Positions 21,057 to 32,466 of a stretch of DNA of 64,000 bases are shown here, piece by piece. How positions within the stretch are numbered: position 1 is the stretch's first letter; the number at the start of each line of letters is the position of its first letter. The position numbers and the translations under genes are program-made. The stretch covers positions 5,952,001-6,016,000 of the forward strand of contig JAWHQI010000064.1 of the NCBI GenBank assembly GCA_033032865.1. The letters are read 5' to 3'. Source of the stretch: Dactylorhiza incarnata (lineage: Eukaryota > Streptophyta > Magnoliopsida > Asparagales > Orchidaceae). The notes under the pieces were generated by a model. That model was given only the letters and a program-made list of their open reading frames with translations, made no database searches and was not told where the DNA came from.

Positions 21057-21758
21057 ATGGAGGAGAAGTACCAAACCGATCACGATCAGGTCAGGCCGCT
21101 GACAATACCCTCGCCCATCAACCAGTCGACCCCCGACGAGGAGTCCGACCAGACCCTGCGGCGGCGCTCCTTCCAGTACCTAAAGAAACGCAGGTGCGCC
21201 CTCTGGTGCTGCGGCTGCTGCGGCGCCACCGTGGTTCTCTTAGGCGTAATCATCCTAATTCTGGCTTTCACCGTCTTCAAGGTGAAGGATCCCGAGCTCA
21301 CCTTGAACAGCCTCAACATCGACAGCCTCATCGTGCCGGGGCTTGGCTCGCTGGACAGCCCCTTATCGGTCAACGCCACCCTCACCGCCGACATCTCCCT
21401 CAAGAACCCAAACGTGGCGTCCCTGCGCTTCCGTAACAGCACCACGGAGTTCTACTACGGCGGCGAGGTGGTGGGCGTGGCCTACGCGCCGGACGGCAGC
21501 GTGAAGGCGCGGCGGACGGTGAGGATGAACGTCACGGTGGACGTTCTCGCCGACCGGGTGCTGCTGGACACGAACGCCACCGACGCGGCCTTAACGGAGG
21601 GAGCGCTGAACATGAGCAGCTTCACGGATATATCCGGCAGGGTGAATTTGCTCGGCATCTATAAGAGGAATCTTGACATTCTCCTCAACTGCAGCTTTAC
21701 GGTGGGGATTCTGGAGAGGAGCGTTACAAACCTAAATTGTGATGGTCAAGTCAAATAG
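21057..21758 (+). CDS. LEA_2 / NDR1-HIN1-like membrane protein
   Basis: Intact single-exon ORF of 233 codons; start context GCAGCCATGGAG. Residues 1-50 are a polar cytosolic tail ending in a basic patch (RRRSFQYLKKRR), then CALWCCGCCG. A membrane helix spans about 56-73 (ATVVLLGVIILILAFTVF), followed by the LEA_2 beta-sandwich with FKVKDPELTL and DISLKNPNVASLRF, the KNPN motif typical of NDR1/HIN1-like proteins. Several N-glycosylation sequons (NATL, NSTT, NVTV, NCSF) suit an extracellular C-terminal domain. The family acts at the plasma membrane in defence and stress adhesion; the exact member cannot be named. Third positions are strikingly GC-rich against AT-rich surroundings. It is the only ordinary host gene supported here. 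Confidence 0.9.
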   Translation: MEEKYQTDHDQVRPLTIPSPINQSTPDEESDQTLRRRSFQYLKKRRCALWCCGCCGATVVLLGVIILILAFTVFKVKDPELTLNSLNIDSLIVPGLGSLDSPLSVNATLTADISLKNPNVASLRFRNSTTEFYYGGEVVGVAYAPDGSVKARRTVRMNVTVDVLADRVLLDTNATDAALTEGALNMSSFTDISGRVNLLGIYKRNLDILLNCSFTVGILERSVTNLNCDGQVK

Positions 21759-22515
21759 TCAAAGCCTCATCCATCGCCAACAATAATTGGTGGCTCTGTT
21801 TTTCAACGGCCGATTTTGGATGTGTAGATTTACACCCGCAGATGTAAATCATCCCATCCATCCATCAGGAAGTTACTTTATTGTATTTTTTACTGCTTTA
21901 TTCGTACCGTTGATTTACTATGTATAATGTATATATATTTACGGTTAGAATTAACGAGAGTGCAAGTCAAGGTTCCACTGTATCCGAGTGAAAAATACGA
22001 TATTTTTCTATTAGTTGAAGGTTTTTTGATTCGATTTCGGTTCTAGTAAAACTGTGAATTGAATTTGTCAAGCAAAGGTTATTCAAATTAATTAGAATCA
22101 AAATTTTATTTGCTTTAATCGGTTTCTGTTCTGATTTCAACATAATTTTTCAAACAGTTATGACTATAGTTTCGATTCCGATTCAACGAGACCAAAATTA
22201 TTAACTAGCATTTCAGTCTGGTTCTATGCGGTTCCATTTAGGTTTCGGTTCAAGAAGAGTCAAACAAAATTATTCATTAGCGGTTCGGTCCGGGTCTATG
22301 CGGTTCCGGTTCGATTCCGAGTGAGGCACATTAGATGTCACTTAAGAACACATAAACTCTCATAATACCGACATCTTTAAGCATATTATTCAGCTCTCAG
22401 ATTGCGCATTGCAAACTATAAACATTTAAGTTCAAATCACCTCCTACAATTGAGATAAAAATTGAAAGCACGATTCTCAACATACGAACGACTTTATTTA
22501 ACTTCGGGATGTTTA
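21759..22515. other. 3' flank of the LEA_2 gene
   Basis: AT-rich intergenic DNA with some GGTTCGGTTC-type low-complexity sequence (22200-22330). Nothing else seen. Confidence 0.6.
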
Positions 22516-22523
22516 GTTAGTTT

Positions 22524-23927
22524 CAAGGTTGTCAGGATCGCGATCCGGATCGTAGGATCGCACGATCCTGCGATCCGGATCGTAGGATCGCACGATCCTA
22601 CGATCCGGAAATCTAAAATCGATCCGGGCCGCAAATGGGATCGAATATCTGTGGAGCGCACGTAGAATCGCGTGTTGGATCGTAGGATCGCTAGGATCGC
22701 GATCCATGCGCGATCCTAGCGATCCGAAAATCCGTGCGTAAATGTTAAACCCCTGGCCTGTTTTATTTCCGCGGCCCGCTTCTCCGCGACTCTAACACTA
22801 CTCTCTTCTCCGCGACTCTAATCCTATTCTCTTCTCTGCCGCTCTGCCGCTCTGCCGCTACGTGCTTCGACAGTGTCCTGCTCTCTCAGGCCGTCTCTCC
22901 TGCTCTCTCCGTCTCTCCTGCTCTCTTCGACAGTGTAGGAGCTCTCTCCGGCCGTCTCTCCTGCTCTCTCCGTCTCTCCTGCTCTCTTCGTCTCTCCTGC
23001 TCTCTTCGACAGTGTAGGAGCTCTCTCCGTCTCTCCTGCTCTCTCCGTCTCTCCGGCCGTCTGTCCTGCAGTCCTGCTATCTCCGGCAGCACCTTGACAG
23101 TTGAGTAGTTGACGGCTTGACGCTTCCGAATCCACAGCTAGGCTGCTAGCTTTACGCTCCACAGAGGTATCTATCTTCTATTCCTCAAGCTACAGAGTAC
23201 AATGATTCTATTCTTGGCTGTGTGCTTCTATCCTAGGCTGATGTTAGTTGATCTATATATGTTCTTGTTTCCATATATATATGCTTCTATTCTTGGCTGT
23301 GTGCGATCTATATATGCTTCTATTCTTGGCTGTGTGCTTATGCCCATAAATATTTTGGTAATTAATTGTTTACTTTGCAACATACACTTTCTCATATTTA
23401 AAATAGTTTGATTTCTTCTTTCTACCACCCCATTATATATGTTGAGGACCTGAGGTGTGTTGACAGCTAAGAATTGCCTTGTAATTCCTTCTCTAGAGCA
23501 AAATTGCTGAAATTGCTTACTTATGATGGGATTTACCTCCTTGATTTGTTCTTAGACATTTTAAGGCATATCCAGATTGTTTGCTGAAATTGCTGAAATC
23601 TGCATGCACCAATTCAAGTGGTGCTGTACTGCTGTAATTCTTCCTTTTCATATAGAAGGGAATGGTAGAGGATGATGTGAACTGCATCCTAGTTGAAGTT
23701 ACTTGTTTAATTCGTTAAACTTATGATAGGAAGTTAATTGTTTGCTTAGTTTTATAATTTTTTTTGTTGATTTTTTGTGTAATTGGATGATACCAAATTC
23801 AATTTAATTGTTTAAGTCTTAATTTATGAACGTAGTAGGATCTTACGATCCTCGATCCGATCCTACGCTACGATCCGATCCAACCAGCAAAACGATCCCA
23901 CCTAGGATCTCGATCCTGACAACCTTG
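22524..23927. mobile_element. Non-autonomous hAT-like DNA transposon
   Basis: Perfect 8-bp duplication GTTAGTTT (22516-22523 and 23928-23935) and terminal inverted repeats CAAGGTTGTCAGGATCG..., 22 of 23 bases matching. The 8-bp TSD and CAAGGTTGTC end fit the hAT superfamily. Subterminal regions hold arrays of GATCCGGATCGTAGGATCGC-type motifs. No transposase is visible; the ORF at 22824-23162 comes from a CTCTCC/GTCTCTCCTG microsatellite-like region. Confidence 0.88.
22800..23345. repeat. Simple and tandem repeats inside the hAT-like element
   Basis: 22800-23090 is built of CCGTCTCTCCTGCTCTC variants with several GACAGTGTAGGAGCTCTC units. 23205-23340 repeats ATGCTTCTATTCTTGGCTGT with TATATATG spacers. 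Confidence 0.75.
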
Positions 23928-23935
23928 GTTAGTTT

Positions 23936-24639
23936 AGATGCATAGTAATGTTATGCAATATTATTTAAAGACGTTAAACACTTGATTTGTCGACACATTT
24001 ATATAATTTTTATAAATGACCAATATGTTGAATTCGATTTATGTTAGATGTCTTCAATTAGAGGTCACAACATCTTAAGAACAATTATACACCTATGACC
24101 CAGTGGGCACGTTTTCCCTGGGCGCAGGCGGCGTTTTTCGCTCATGCGTGGGTGTTCGTCTGGGCGCGTGTTTTCCACCGTCGTGCGTCTTCACCCGGGG
24201 AGTGTTTTCTCCCGGGCGCACTTTTTTCATCTTTGTTTGTATATTCAGCCCTGTCGCGCATTTTCCTACCAAGTGCGCGTGTTCAGACGCACATTTTTCG
24301 CCCGTGGGCGTGTTTTCCCCGAGTATTGCCTTTCCATTCACGCTGGCTTATTTTTTTATTTTTGTTTACGTTCTTATGATTTTTTATTTATTTCAATTCT
24401 TAAAAGTCATTGTCTTCAATCCGAACAAACAATAGTGACCAACGTCAATTCTTCTGATAAAAAATCATCATGCGGCGAACAACAAAATATGTGCACTCCA
24501 AACATTATTTGAATTCAATAAGCAGATGTAGTTGTTCACCAGAGATTTCTGAACTATTCAAAATCAATTATTAAATCTGTATTGAAATCATTATCTCGTA
24601 TTTCAAATCCATTTTTTAGTATTCGTACAATCTGAATTG
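23936..24639. other. Intergenic DNA with a GC-rich minisatellite patch
   Basis: 24095-24340 repeats GGGCGC...GTGTTTTCCC-type units in otherwise AT-rich DNA. The ORFs there are frame-independent shadows of the repeat. Confidence 0.5.
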
Positions 24640-25299
24640 ACTTAAGGCGCTGTGTAACAATATTCAAATCATGAATGGATTGAATTGAACATGTACAACT
24701 CATATTCGTCAAGGGTGGACTCATTCAAACCACGTAGGCAGAAGTCAAGGGTCAAAGATCAAAGACAAAATCAGCCAGCAGGAGCAGTAGAAGGCATGGG
24801 CGAGTATGTGTGAGTATCCCTCCATACTCGCCAGGTGGGCGACCATGGGAGATGCTCGCCAAAGCTAGGTGAGATCCTCCCAAATGTCGCATAGTCGTCG
24901 AGTAGGGACGGGTTATAAATAAGACCCCCCTTTGGATTTGTCTATAATAGAACCCCCAGGGGTACCAGGAATGACACGTTTAGGCTAAGCTTTTGGACTC
25001 ATTTTCGAAGACTTGGACCAAGAGATCTTGGCCATCCCCCATTGGTCACCCTCTTAGATACTCGTCAAGTTACTGCCTTCCTCGTACCCTACTCGACCAT
25101 TTTTGGTTGTGGAGGGGAAGTTTCTTCTAAGCTTTCGGGTACGTGGCGGTACCTCCCTACCGCAGCACCTGGGGTCCTTCTCTTGTTCCCTTAGTCTCTT
25201 TTTCCTTGCCCCTCGGACCATCAAATTGGACCGCCGAACTAGTAACATTAGTCTGCATTGATCCGAATATTTGAAGCCGGGATTTTACTAGCATGAACA
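24640..25299 (+). mobile_element. Probable 5' LTR of gypsy element D
   Basis: TATA box TATAAATA at 24914-24921, end GCATGAACA at 25299, then TTTTGGTGCGGTGAG, possibly a degraded primer site, and gag directly downstream. The left boundary is not defined. Confidence 0.4.
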
Positions 25300-26760
25300 T
25301 TTTGGTGCGGTGAGCGTGGATCGCAGCCAAAGGGGGAAAATCTGGCAAGAAGACGAGATGGTGGAAGTTGGCGAGCATGAAGGAATAGTCGGCAACTCAA
25401 CAAGTGGAGGCGAGTATGTGACAAGGTCGAATTTCGCTGATTTCACGCGGCGGGTAGAGGGGACCTTACGAGCAGCATTGCTTCCTCGCTCGGAGCTCAC
25501 GACGATCTCTCCTCGTCGCGTGACTCCATCGCAGGATGATAGCCCCTCTATGCGACCAGTAAAGGAGCATGTGGCGAAAGAGCCAGAGCAACTAGTGCAG
25601 TCGCAGTTCTACCCGACGAGCAGGAAAGGAGCACGGTGGGAGGAGTCCATTCTGCGATGAGATCCTTTCCTCCCTAGTTTGGAGGGGTTCACGGAACCCG
25701 TGATAAGCTATTACTCTGGGTTGGATGATCTCATCCATCACCTCCAGTGATTCGAAGATGTCGTTTCCATCCGGACCATATCGTATGCATTCAAATGCAG
25801 ACTTTTTTCCATCACCTTTCGAGGGAAAGCCAGAGATTGGTTCCAACAGCTGGTAGGAGGTTCCATTTACTTCTTCGAGGAAATGCGTCGAGGAGTGATA
25901 ATGCGATTCGCCAAGGCAAAGAAAAGGAAGAAGGAGGCAACGACCCTATTCTATCTAGTGCAAGGAGTGCGCGAGACGTTGGGGAACTACATCGACTACT
26001 TTCCAGAAGAGGTTTTGGACATCCAGAAGGTGGATGGCTTCACCCTACAGCTAGCTCTGACGTTCGGCTTGAGAGAAGGTCTCTTCAAGCCGGATATCAG
26101 CAGAGATCCCCCATGTCCTATGCAGAGCTTATCGAGAGGGCCAATAAGTTCGTCCAGGGGGAATCATCGAATCGTGACTTTCTAGCAAAGCTCACGAGGC
26201 TGACCAGGGACAAAAAAGATGAAGAGGAGAAGGTCCCGGTGCGTGGAAATAAGGAGGAGCGTCGGAGGATGGGAAGGAAGAAGCAAGTAGAAGGAAGGAG
26301 AGAGGAGCCGAGGAGGAGGGAAGAGCCCAAGAGAGAGGAGTCGAGAAGGAATGAAGTAAGGAGGCCCTTTGTGGTTCTGGAGCGTCGGGAAGAGGAAAAA
26401 AGGTACCAAGTTCCTGTTAATTGCCTGCAGTGGAGGCCGACAGGAAGATCCCAACACTAGGGACATAGAATAAGGTTCTCCCCGAAGAGGAGGTATGGGA
26501 ATCGGCAAGAGAGGCATCACGAAGGAGGACGCGGAGAAGCGATGGCCATTGTCCGGCATGGCAATAGACATCACCGAATGAACACCCAAAAGAGACACCA
26601 GATATAGGAGATCCCTCTCTATTGTGAGTTGCATCAGGTTGGAGGGCACGGGACAATGTCTTACCCGGACTTCTAGGAAGTTAGGAGGAGGCTAGGAGCA
26701 GGAGCAGGATGAGAGCAACAGAGAAAGGAAGACCCTGTCAAGCCAGTGGTATTTTAAGCC
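25300..26760 (+). pseudogene. Ty3/gypsy gag remnant (element D, Tat/RIRE2-like)
   Basis: In changing frames the + strand encodes a capsid core: FKCRLFSITFRGKARDWFQQ (25793-25855), the segment FEEMRRGVIMRFAKAKKRKK (25878), then LVQGVRETLGNYIDYF and GLREGLFKPDISRDPP, next AELIERANKFVQGE (about 26118) and a long Arg/Glu tail. A degenerate knuckle YCELHQVGGHGT is recognisable near 26621. This is the Retrotrans_gag pattern of Tat-lineage gypsy elements. Stops and a frameshift near 26105 show it is dead. It is cut off by the F LTR end at 26859. Confidence 0.75.
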
Positions 26761-26858
26761 CCCGTTTGAATAAGGAACGAAGACTGAGTCGACTCTGGAG
26801 GTCGAGGAGGAGTTGTCCAAGGAGGAGGAGGAGTAGGAGTGAACCATGGGGGAGTCGT

Positions 26859-28464
26859 GTAAGACCCCCCCCCCCCCCCCCCCCCCCTCCCCAAAACTGA
26901 ACCCGGTTTAGGGAGGCGGGATCTTACTGCCCAAGGACGACCACTTAGCGCTTCCCGGGTGGCAACGACCCACCCTCTCAAGCACTGAGTGGACGCCTTG
27001 TCAGGCACAAGAATCACAACAACACATCAGAATCACATAGCGGAAGCAATAGAACAGGAAAACTAAGCATACAACTTATATTTACACATAAAGTGAAAAG
27101 GGCCGAAGCCTATTGTTTAGTACATCTGCCTCGGGGGCTACACATGACTATAACAAAATGCTCTTAAGCTAGTCTTATACTCTAGGACTCACGTCGCGGA
27201 AGACAGGGAGCGAGGCTGGAGTATCCGATCGGGCCATCTCTAAAGCCGGTAACTCATCCTGCGGCGCGGGGCTTCGCGCTGTCCCATCTCCTGTGATTGG
27301 TTATAAGAATAACCATTAGTCGCAGAGCTAAGTAGAAAACACATTCCCTCCCCGAGTCCATATCTTGGGGGCAGGCTAAAGTACAGGAATAAATAGCCGA
27401 AGTAAGGTAAATGGTTAGAAGCAGGCAAACATATATACGTATATATATATCTATAGGGCCTACCAACCATAATATCCACGAGGTGACATAGACGCGCAGT
27501 ACGTGATAAAAGCGATACTATCTTGCGCACACTCGCACCCAGGTATTCAAACCTGCACACACAAAAAGGGACCCTGTGTCGACACAGCTTGGACCGCTTC
27601 GCTTCAAGCAGGGTTGCGAACCCCGCGGCCCTCACCGATGTGGCCGTCGGTGATAGTGGCCAGTCCTGCCACTTCTGAATGTAGTCGTACCGTATCACTC
27701 AGGCCCTCCCGCACAACTTGGTGTACTAACTGGATGTGAGCGACATCCGGCGATTCTGAGATTTAGGCTGACCAGCGGAGGCAAAACTGCGGGTTCGTGG
27801 TGGTGATAACCCGCAATGCACATCTCCCTGTCGCCATGAGTCGTCAACCCTCCCGCACCGGTATGAACGGTCTGCGGGCATGACCGACCCGCCACTTAAC
27901 AAACAATCTTCAAACAGCTTAACTGGAGAGTAAGCACTTTAAGTCTTGACGCGACATTCTTAACTCGATCGGTCACTCAATTTTTGACCGGGAGGCTCAG
28001 CGGTAGGAGGGCTCCTTATTTGGGGCTAATTCGGGAGGAGGGACTCAACTCCGGGTTTTTCCCTAATAAGGCCTCACATAAAGGAGGAGAAGCGCCGCTT
28101 GCCAGCGTAGGACTGCGGTTAGCACTAAAATATATAAAGTGCAGTAAGAAAGGCCTGAAGCAGGGGACATAATAACAGGACCAGTACGAGACTGGAGAAT
28201 TGAATGTACAAAAAGGCAGTAAATAAGGACCAGTGCGAGACTGGATTATTGAAAGTACAAAAATGCACTAAATAAAGGACCAGTGCGAGACTGGATTATT
28301 GAAAGTACAAAAAGTAGTAAATAAAGGACCAGTGCGAGACTGGATTACTGAAAATGAACGAACTGAAATATAAGGGGACCAGTGCGTGACTGGATTACTA
28401 AAAACATAAACAGGAAGCAAGAGCAGGGGGACCATTGCGAGACTGGATTTAAAGAATAAATACA
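26859..28464 (-). mobile_element. F 3' LTR, distal piece (U5 side)
   Basis: Begins on + with TGTAAG and a run of about 18-20 C. It contains no supported gene. The right end is the insertion point of element C within a 49-bp tandem array. Confidence 0.55.
28178..28464. repeat. 49-bp tandem array split by element C
   Basis: Six units beginning GGACCAGTGCGAGACTGG. A seventh related unit (GGACTAGTACGAGACTGGAG) lies at 40259, just past element C. Confidence 0.85.
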
Positions 28465-30080
28465 TGTTGGGTATTGTGTCCACAATCACCTTGATTTGAA
28501 GATGTCCCCTAGTAAACTAAAATGAATTGTATGTGTATTTGATGACTTTTGTTTAGATGTGTTATGACAGGTAGTAATGCTAAGTGCACACCAAAGTCAG
28601 GTTGCAATGGATCACCAAACACAGTTCTAGACAATGTAATCCTTCATTGTATAGAACAATGTGTTGGTCCATGTGTAATCTCTCTTTTGGAGTACACTTC
28701 ATATTCTCATAACTGAAGGTGTTCAAGGTTGAGGTGTGGAGCAGGCTTTCAGAAGAAAAGAAAATTTCTGCTGAGTCTATTCGTCGAGATAACTCGGGTC
28801 CTTCCGACGAATCCCGACGAATCCTGACAGAAGACTTTTTGGCTGAGTTATGCAAAATTTTCTGAAGCCAAGTCCATTCGTCGAGATGACTCGGATCATT
28901 CCGACGAATCCCGACGAATGCTGACAGAGGTCATTTTGGCTGAGTCATGCAGAATTTTCTGAAGTCAAGTCCATTCGTCGAGATGACTCGGATCATTCCG
29001 ACGAATCCCGACGAATGCTGACAGAGGTCATTTTGGCTGGGTTGTGAAGAAGTTTCTGAAGCCAAGTCCATTCGTCGAGATGACTCGGATCATTCCGACG
29101 AATCCCGACGAATGCTGACAGAGGTCAATCCTGTCTAGGTTCTGAAGAAAACTCTCAGCTAAGTCAATTCGTCGGATGCTCTCGTGTTCTCCCGACGAAT
29201 CCCGACGAATGACGGACAGACAGATTTCAATTTCTCGTTTCGTTTTTGAAATTTAGGGTTAGCCGACATGAACAGTACACGTGTCGCATCTCCCTTCATT
29301 GTCGCAAGAGCCGTTGAAGTCCTCCCTATATATAGATCATTATTTTAGGGCAAAACAATGATCTCAAGAATCGATCTAAGACTTTCTTCAGCCGCCAGTT
29401 CAGAAAAGAAAAAGCAAAAAAAAAAAAAAAAATCTATCTTCTCTTTCTCTTTTGCTGAACAAGTATTCTGAGATTGAACTCTCTCTGCTCAAGAATCTTT
29501 CTCTATTTGTGATTAGAGAGTTCTCAGAAGAAGGCTTTTGATCTCTTTGCTGCTCTCCTTATTGAAGATTTTCTCAAGCAAGTCAAAGGGCCTATTCAGA
29601 TCTGGTTAGCCTAGACTTCTCTCTTCCACTTCTCTCTAGTGCCAAGCTTTCCTTCAAGGTTGAGAAGAAGACTCAGTTTTCAAGATCTGAAGTTAATCTC
29701 TTTAGAGGTTAAGAAGAAGTATTTTGTTTCCATTTCTCTTCTTTTGTAGGAGTTTTTCACTCCGAGATTATTTGTAGGAGAGGTTTCACTCCGAGTTGTA
29801 GGAGTTGTTATACTCCGAGTTGTAGGAGTTTTGACTCCGAGGTGTAAGATTTGTTATAATCTGAGATTGGTGAAGTAGCCGAGTCTAGCCTCGTAGTGCT
29901 AGATAGGCGAGGCGGGAAAGAGGACTACCCACATCGGGGAACCTCTATAAAATCCTTGTGTCTGTGCTGTGGTTGTTTGTTTGCTTTTCTGTGTTTATTT
30001 TTTTTTAATTCCGCTTAAAGACATAGAATCCACCTATTCACCCCCCTCTAGGTGATTTAGGCCGCAACTAGATACTTTCA
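28465..30080 (+). mobile_element. 5' LTR of Sirevirus C
   Basis: TGTTGGGTATTG...GATACTTTCA. U3 has 97-bp tandem units (28772-29215), each with inverted ATTCGTCG...CGACGAAT motifs. TATATATA is at 29327-29334. R/U5 has GTAGGAGTT...ACTCCGAG repeats near 29750-29840. Confidence 0.95.
28772..29215 (+). repeat. 97-bp tandem repeats in U3 of C
   Basis: GTCCATTCGTCGAGATGACT recurs at 28872, 28969 and 29066, with diverged units at both ends. The same array is at 38932-39375 in the 3' LTR. Confidence 0.9.
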
Positions 30081-30082
30081 AT

Positions 30083-30093
30083 TGGTATCAGAG
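30083..30093 (+). other. Primer binding site of C (initiator tRNA-Met)
   Basis: TGGTATCAGAG, two bases after the 5' LTR. Confidence 0.9.
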
Positions 30094-30158
30094 GTAGGTT
30101 GTTCGCTATAAGGCTAACACCTTGAACAAGATCTCCTCATCTAGTTGCTAAAGCAATC

Positions 30159-32459
30159 ATGTCTGGCATGGATAAGACCAAGGATTCCGTCAAGCTTCCA
30201 GTCTGCACAAAAGAGAATTTTCCTATGTGGAAGGAGAGAGTCAGATTCTTCATGGAGGCTGCTGATCCAAGAATATTTCAGATTGTAGAAGAAGGTCCTC
30301 ATGTTCCTATGAAACCATCTTCCATAAACTCTACAATTATGGTCGCCAAGAAGATGCTGGAACTCACAAAGGATGAGATTGCACTGGTCTCTCTGGACAA
30401 GAAAGCAAAAAATATCATAGCAGGTGCAGTTGATGATTCAATGTTGCAAAATCTGCTTCACTGCAAATCTGCTAAAGAGATGTGGGACTCACTAGTCGTT
30501 CTGATGGAAGGGACCGAAGAAGTAAGGGATGACCGAAGATCGTTGCTGAACCAAGAATATGAAGCATTCAAGCAAGATCCAAGAGACTCCATTTCTGACA
30601 CCTACGAGAAGTTCTTCAAGATCGTAAATGGTCTTAGAAACTATGATAGAGAATTCACGACTGGTGAACTAAATGACAAATTTCTGAGATCCCTGACGAA
30701 AGAATGGGATACAAAGGTCATAGCCATCAGAGAATTTGGAAAGCTCGGAACCACGGAGCCCCAAATGTTGTTTGGTAAGCTCCTGTCTCATGAGTTGAAG
30801 CTGAATTCCCGCAAAGCTGAAGAAGAGGGGGTCAGAGCCTCTGGAAGGGAGAAGTCCTCTGCCCTAAAAGCTGAAAGCTCAAGAAAGTGCAAAGCTCTCC
30901 CACCTGTAAGGAGACCATCTTCTGATGAGGATGAGTCTGATGCCAGCCCATCAGGTTCAGAGATGTCTGATGGAGAATTTTCTCTTCTCTCCAAACAATT
31001 CAAAAGACTTCTGAATAAAAGAAAGCAGAAGAGAGGGCAATCCACTACATTTGATCACAGAAGATCAAAACGTGATGGTGATCATCACAAAAAGGACTAC
31101 AACAATGAAAGGTATAAATCTAAACCGAACAAAATTGTTTCTGCTGACATTATTTGTTATTGCTGCAATAAGCCAGGGCATGTAATAGCCGAGTGCCCGT
31201 ATAAAAAGAAAGAAGGATCAAGGAAGGAAGAAAAGAGATCATTTAAAGGAAGGAAGAAAGAAAAGAGTCTCCTCGCCAAAAAGGCCAAGACTCTGAGCGA
31301 CAGCGACTCTGATGCGTCAAGCTCAGATGAAGAAGCCTACTTTGGGCTTATGGCTCATCTAGATGAAGAAGTAGGCGACTCCTCTTATAAGGGGAAGGTA
31401 AACTCTCATACCCCTCTATCTGCTTCTGAAGATGAGACTGCATCCGTAGCAAATGAAGGCTACTCCTCGGAGGAGGACTCTAAGTTAATAACTCAGTATG
31501 AAGCCCTTGTGAAAGGATTTGACAAGTGCCGCAAGGTTGTCAAATCCAAGTCAAAAGAAATTGAATCTCTCAAGACAGTGGAATTAGCCTTGAGGGAGGA
31601 AGTTGAACAATTAACTCCCCTCAAAGATGAAATCCAACTCTTGAAAGACGAACTGAAAAGCTCCACTGAGTTGTTAAAATTAAAGGAGAAAACCATAAGT
31701 GAACTAGAAAATAAGCTGAAGGCGGAAAGGAAGCTCGTAGAAAGCTTCTCCAAGCCTAAGACTATTCTTCCATTCATTGATACGTTTTCTGCTCCTGCGA
31801 AGGGTAGTGGAATTGGTCATAAGGCTGAAAGTAGTAAGGCTGCTGAGAAGAGAGCTGTGAAGGGAAAGGGAACTGCTAATCAAAGTCAACCTTCATTTAG
31901 GAAGGTCATTTTTCCATCAAATCCGTTTGACTTTGATTCATCCTACGGTCATTTTGCTAGGCCAACACATGTTGAACCTAGTAATAGATATCAAGGATGG
32001 AGCTTTCCCCGAAACTTTGACAACTCTCCCTTCAAAGCTCCTCATGAAGAAATAACCCTCAAAGATCATGGCCCATTTGTTCACGGATCAGCTCACAAGA
32101 AAGCACCGAAAATTAGAACGATTGCACCCAAACCTGTTGAGAAGAAGTTGGAGCCATGTGTGTGCTGTCACCATGAGGCTCCCACTTCTAAGAAGACTTC
32201 CTCTATGAAAGTCACTCCTGTTGCACCTCCCGTTCAAAAGGCAAAACAGGAGACAAAGAGAAGGTACAATCGATTCGATTGTTGGTGTTGTGGCAAGATT
32301 GGTCACTTTGCCATAGACTGTTGGTTTAATCCGAGAAATGTCTCGACTCCACGGATTAACAATGCAAGAATGACCTCTCGCAATGTTAACATTCCAAGTG
32401 GTGGTCATCTAACAAAAAGCCAAGGACCCAAATCGGTTTGGGTTCCTAAGGGCAATTGA
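30159..32459 (+). CDS. gag: Gag polyprotein of Sirevirus C
   Basis: 766 codons, uninterrupted; first ATG after the primer site. The N-terminal Copia Gag domain shows LPVCTKENFPMWKERVRFF, then SAKEMWDSLVVLMEG. Two zinc knuckles are present: CYCCNKPGHVIAEC from residue 333 and CWCCGKIGHFAIDC from residue 708. Between them lie Ser/Asp-rich acidic stretches and a coiled coil (about 435-530, EEVEQLTPLKDEIQLLKDEL). Gag packages the RNA in cytoplasmic virus-like particles. Two knuckles and this length are large for Copia but fit Sireviruses. It ends VWVPKGN at TGA 32457-32459; pol opens seven bases later in another frame. Confidence 0.95.
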   Translation: MSGMDKTKDSVKLPVCTKENFPMWKERVRFFMEAADPRIFQIVEEGPHVPMKPSSINSTIMVAKKMLELTKDEIALVSLDKKAKNIIAGAVDDSMLQNLLHCKSAKEMWDSLVVLMEGTEEVRDDRRSLLNQEYEAFKQDPRDSISDTYEKFFKIVNGLRNYDREFTTGELNDKFLRSLTKEWDTKVIAIREFGKLGTTEPQMLFGKLLSHELKLNSRKAEEEGVRASGREKSSALKAESSRKCKALPPVRRPSSDEDESDASPSGSEMSDGEFSLLSKQFKRLLNKRKQKRGQSTTFDHRRSKRDGDHHKKDYNNERYKSKPNKIVSADIICYCCNKPGHVIAECPYKKKEGSRKEEKRSFKGRKKEKSLLAKKAKTLSDSDSDASSSDEEAYFGLMAHLDEEVGDSSYKGKVNSHTPLSASEDETASVANEGYSSEEDSKLITQYEALVKGFDKCRKVVKSKSKEIESLKTVELALREEVEQLTPLKDEIQLLKDELKSSTELLKLKEKTISELENKLKAERKLVESFSKPKTILPFIDTFSAPAKGSGIGHKAESSKAAEKRAVKGKGTANQSQPSFRKVIFPSNPFDFDSSYGHFARPTHVEPSNRYQGWSFPRNFDNSPFKAPHEEITLKDHGPFVHGSAHKKAPKIRTIAPKPVEKKLEPCVCCHHEAPTSKKTSSMKVTPVAPPVQKAKQETKRRYNRFDCWCCGKIGHFAIDCWFNPRNVSTPRINNARMTSRNVNIPSGGHLTKSQGPKSVWVPKGN

Positions 32460-32466
32460 TTATTGA

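Noticed and set aside
22824..23162. 112-codon ORF rich in RAGETERAGET-type repeats
   Set aside because: Translation of a CTCTCC microsatellite inside the hAT-like element.
24093..24512. Four overlapping ORFs near 24.1-24.5 kb
   Set aside because: Frame-independent readings of a GC-rich minisatellite; no start context, no domain.
27240..27698. 152-codon minus ORF
   Set aside because: Within the inferred F LTR; mixed hydrophobic translation without recognisable motifs or splice context.
28178..28464. CRISPR-like regularly spaced repeats
   Set aside because: Units are contiguous 49-bp tandem copies without unique spacers, in plant LTR DNA.
28580..28855. 91-codon minus ORF present identically at 38740-39015
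   Set aside because: It lies in both LTRs of Sirevirus C and crosses U3 tandem repeats; duplication reflects the LTR, not a gene pair.
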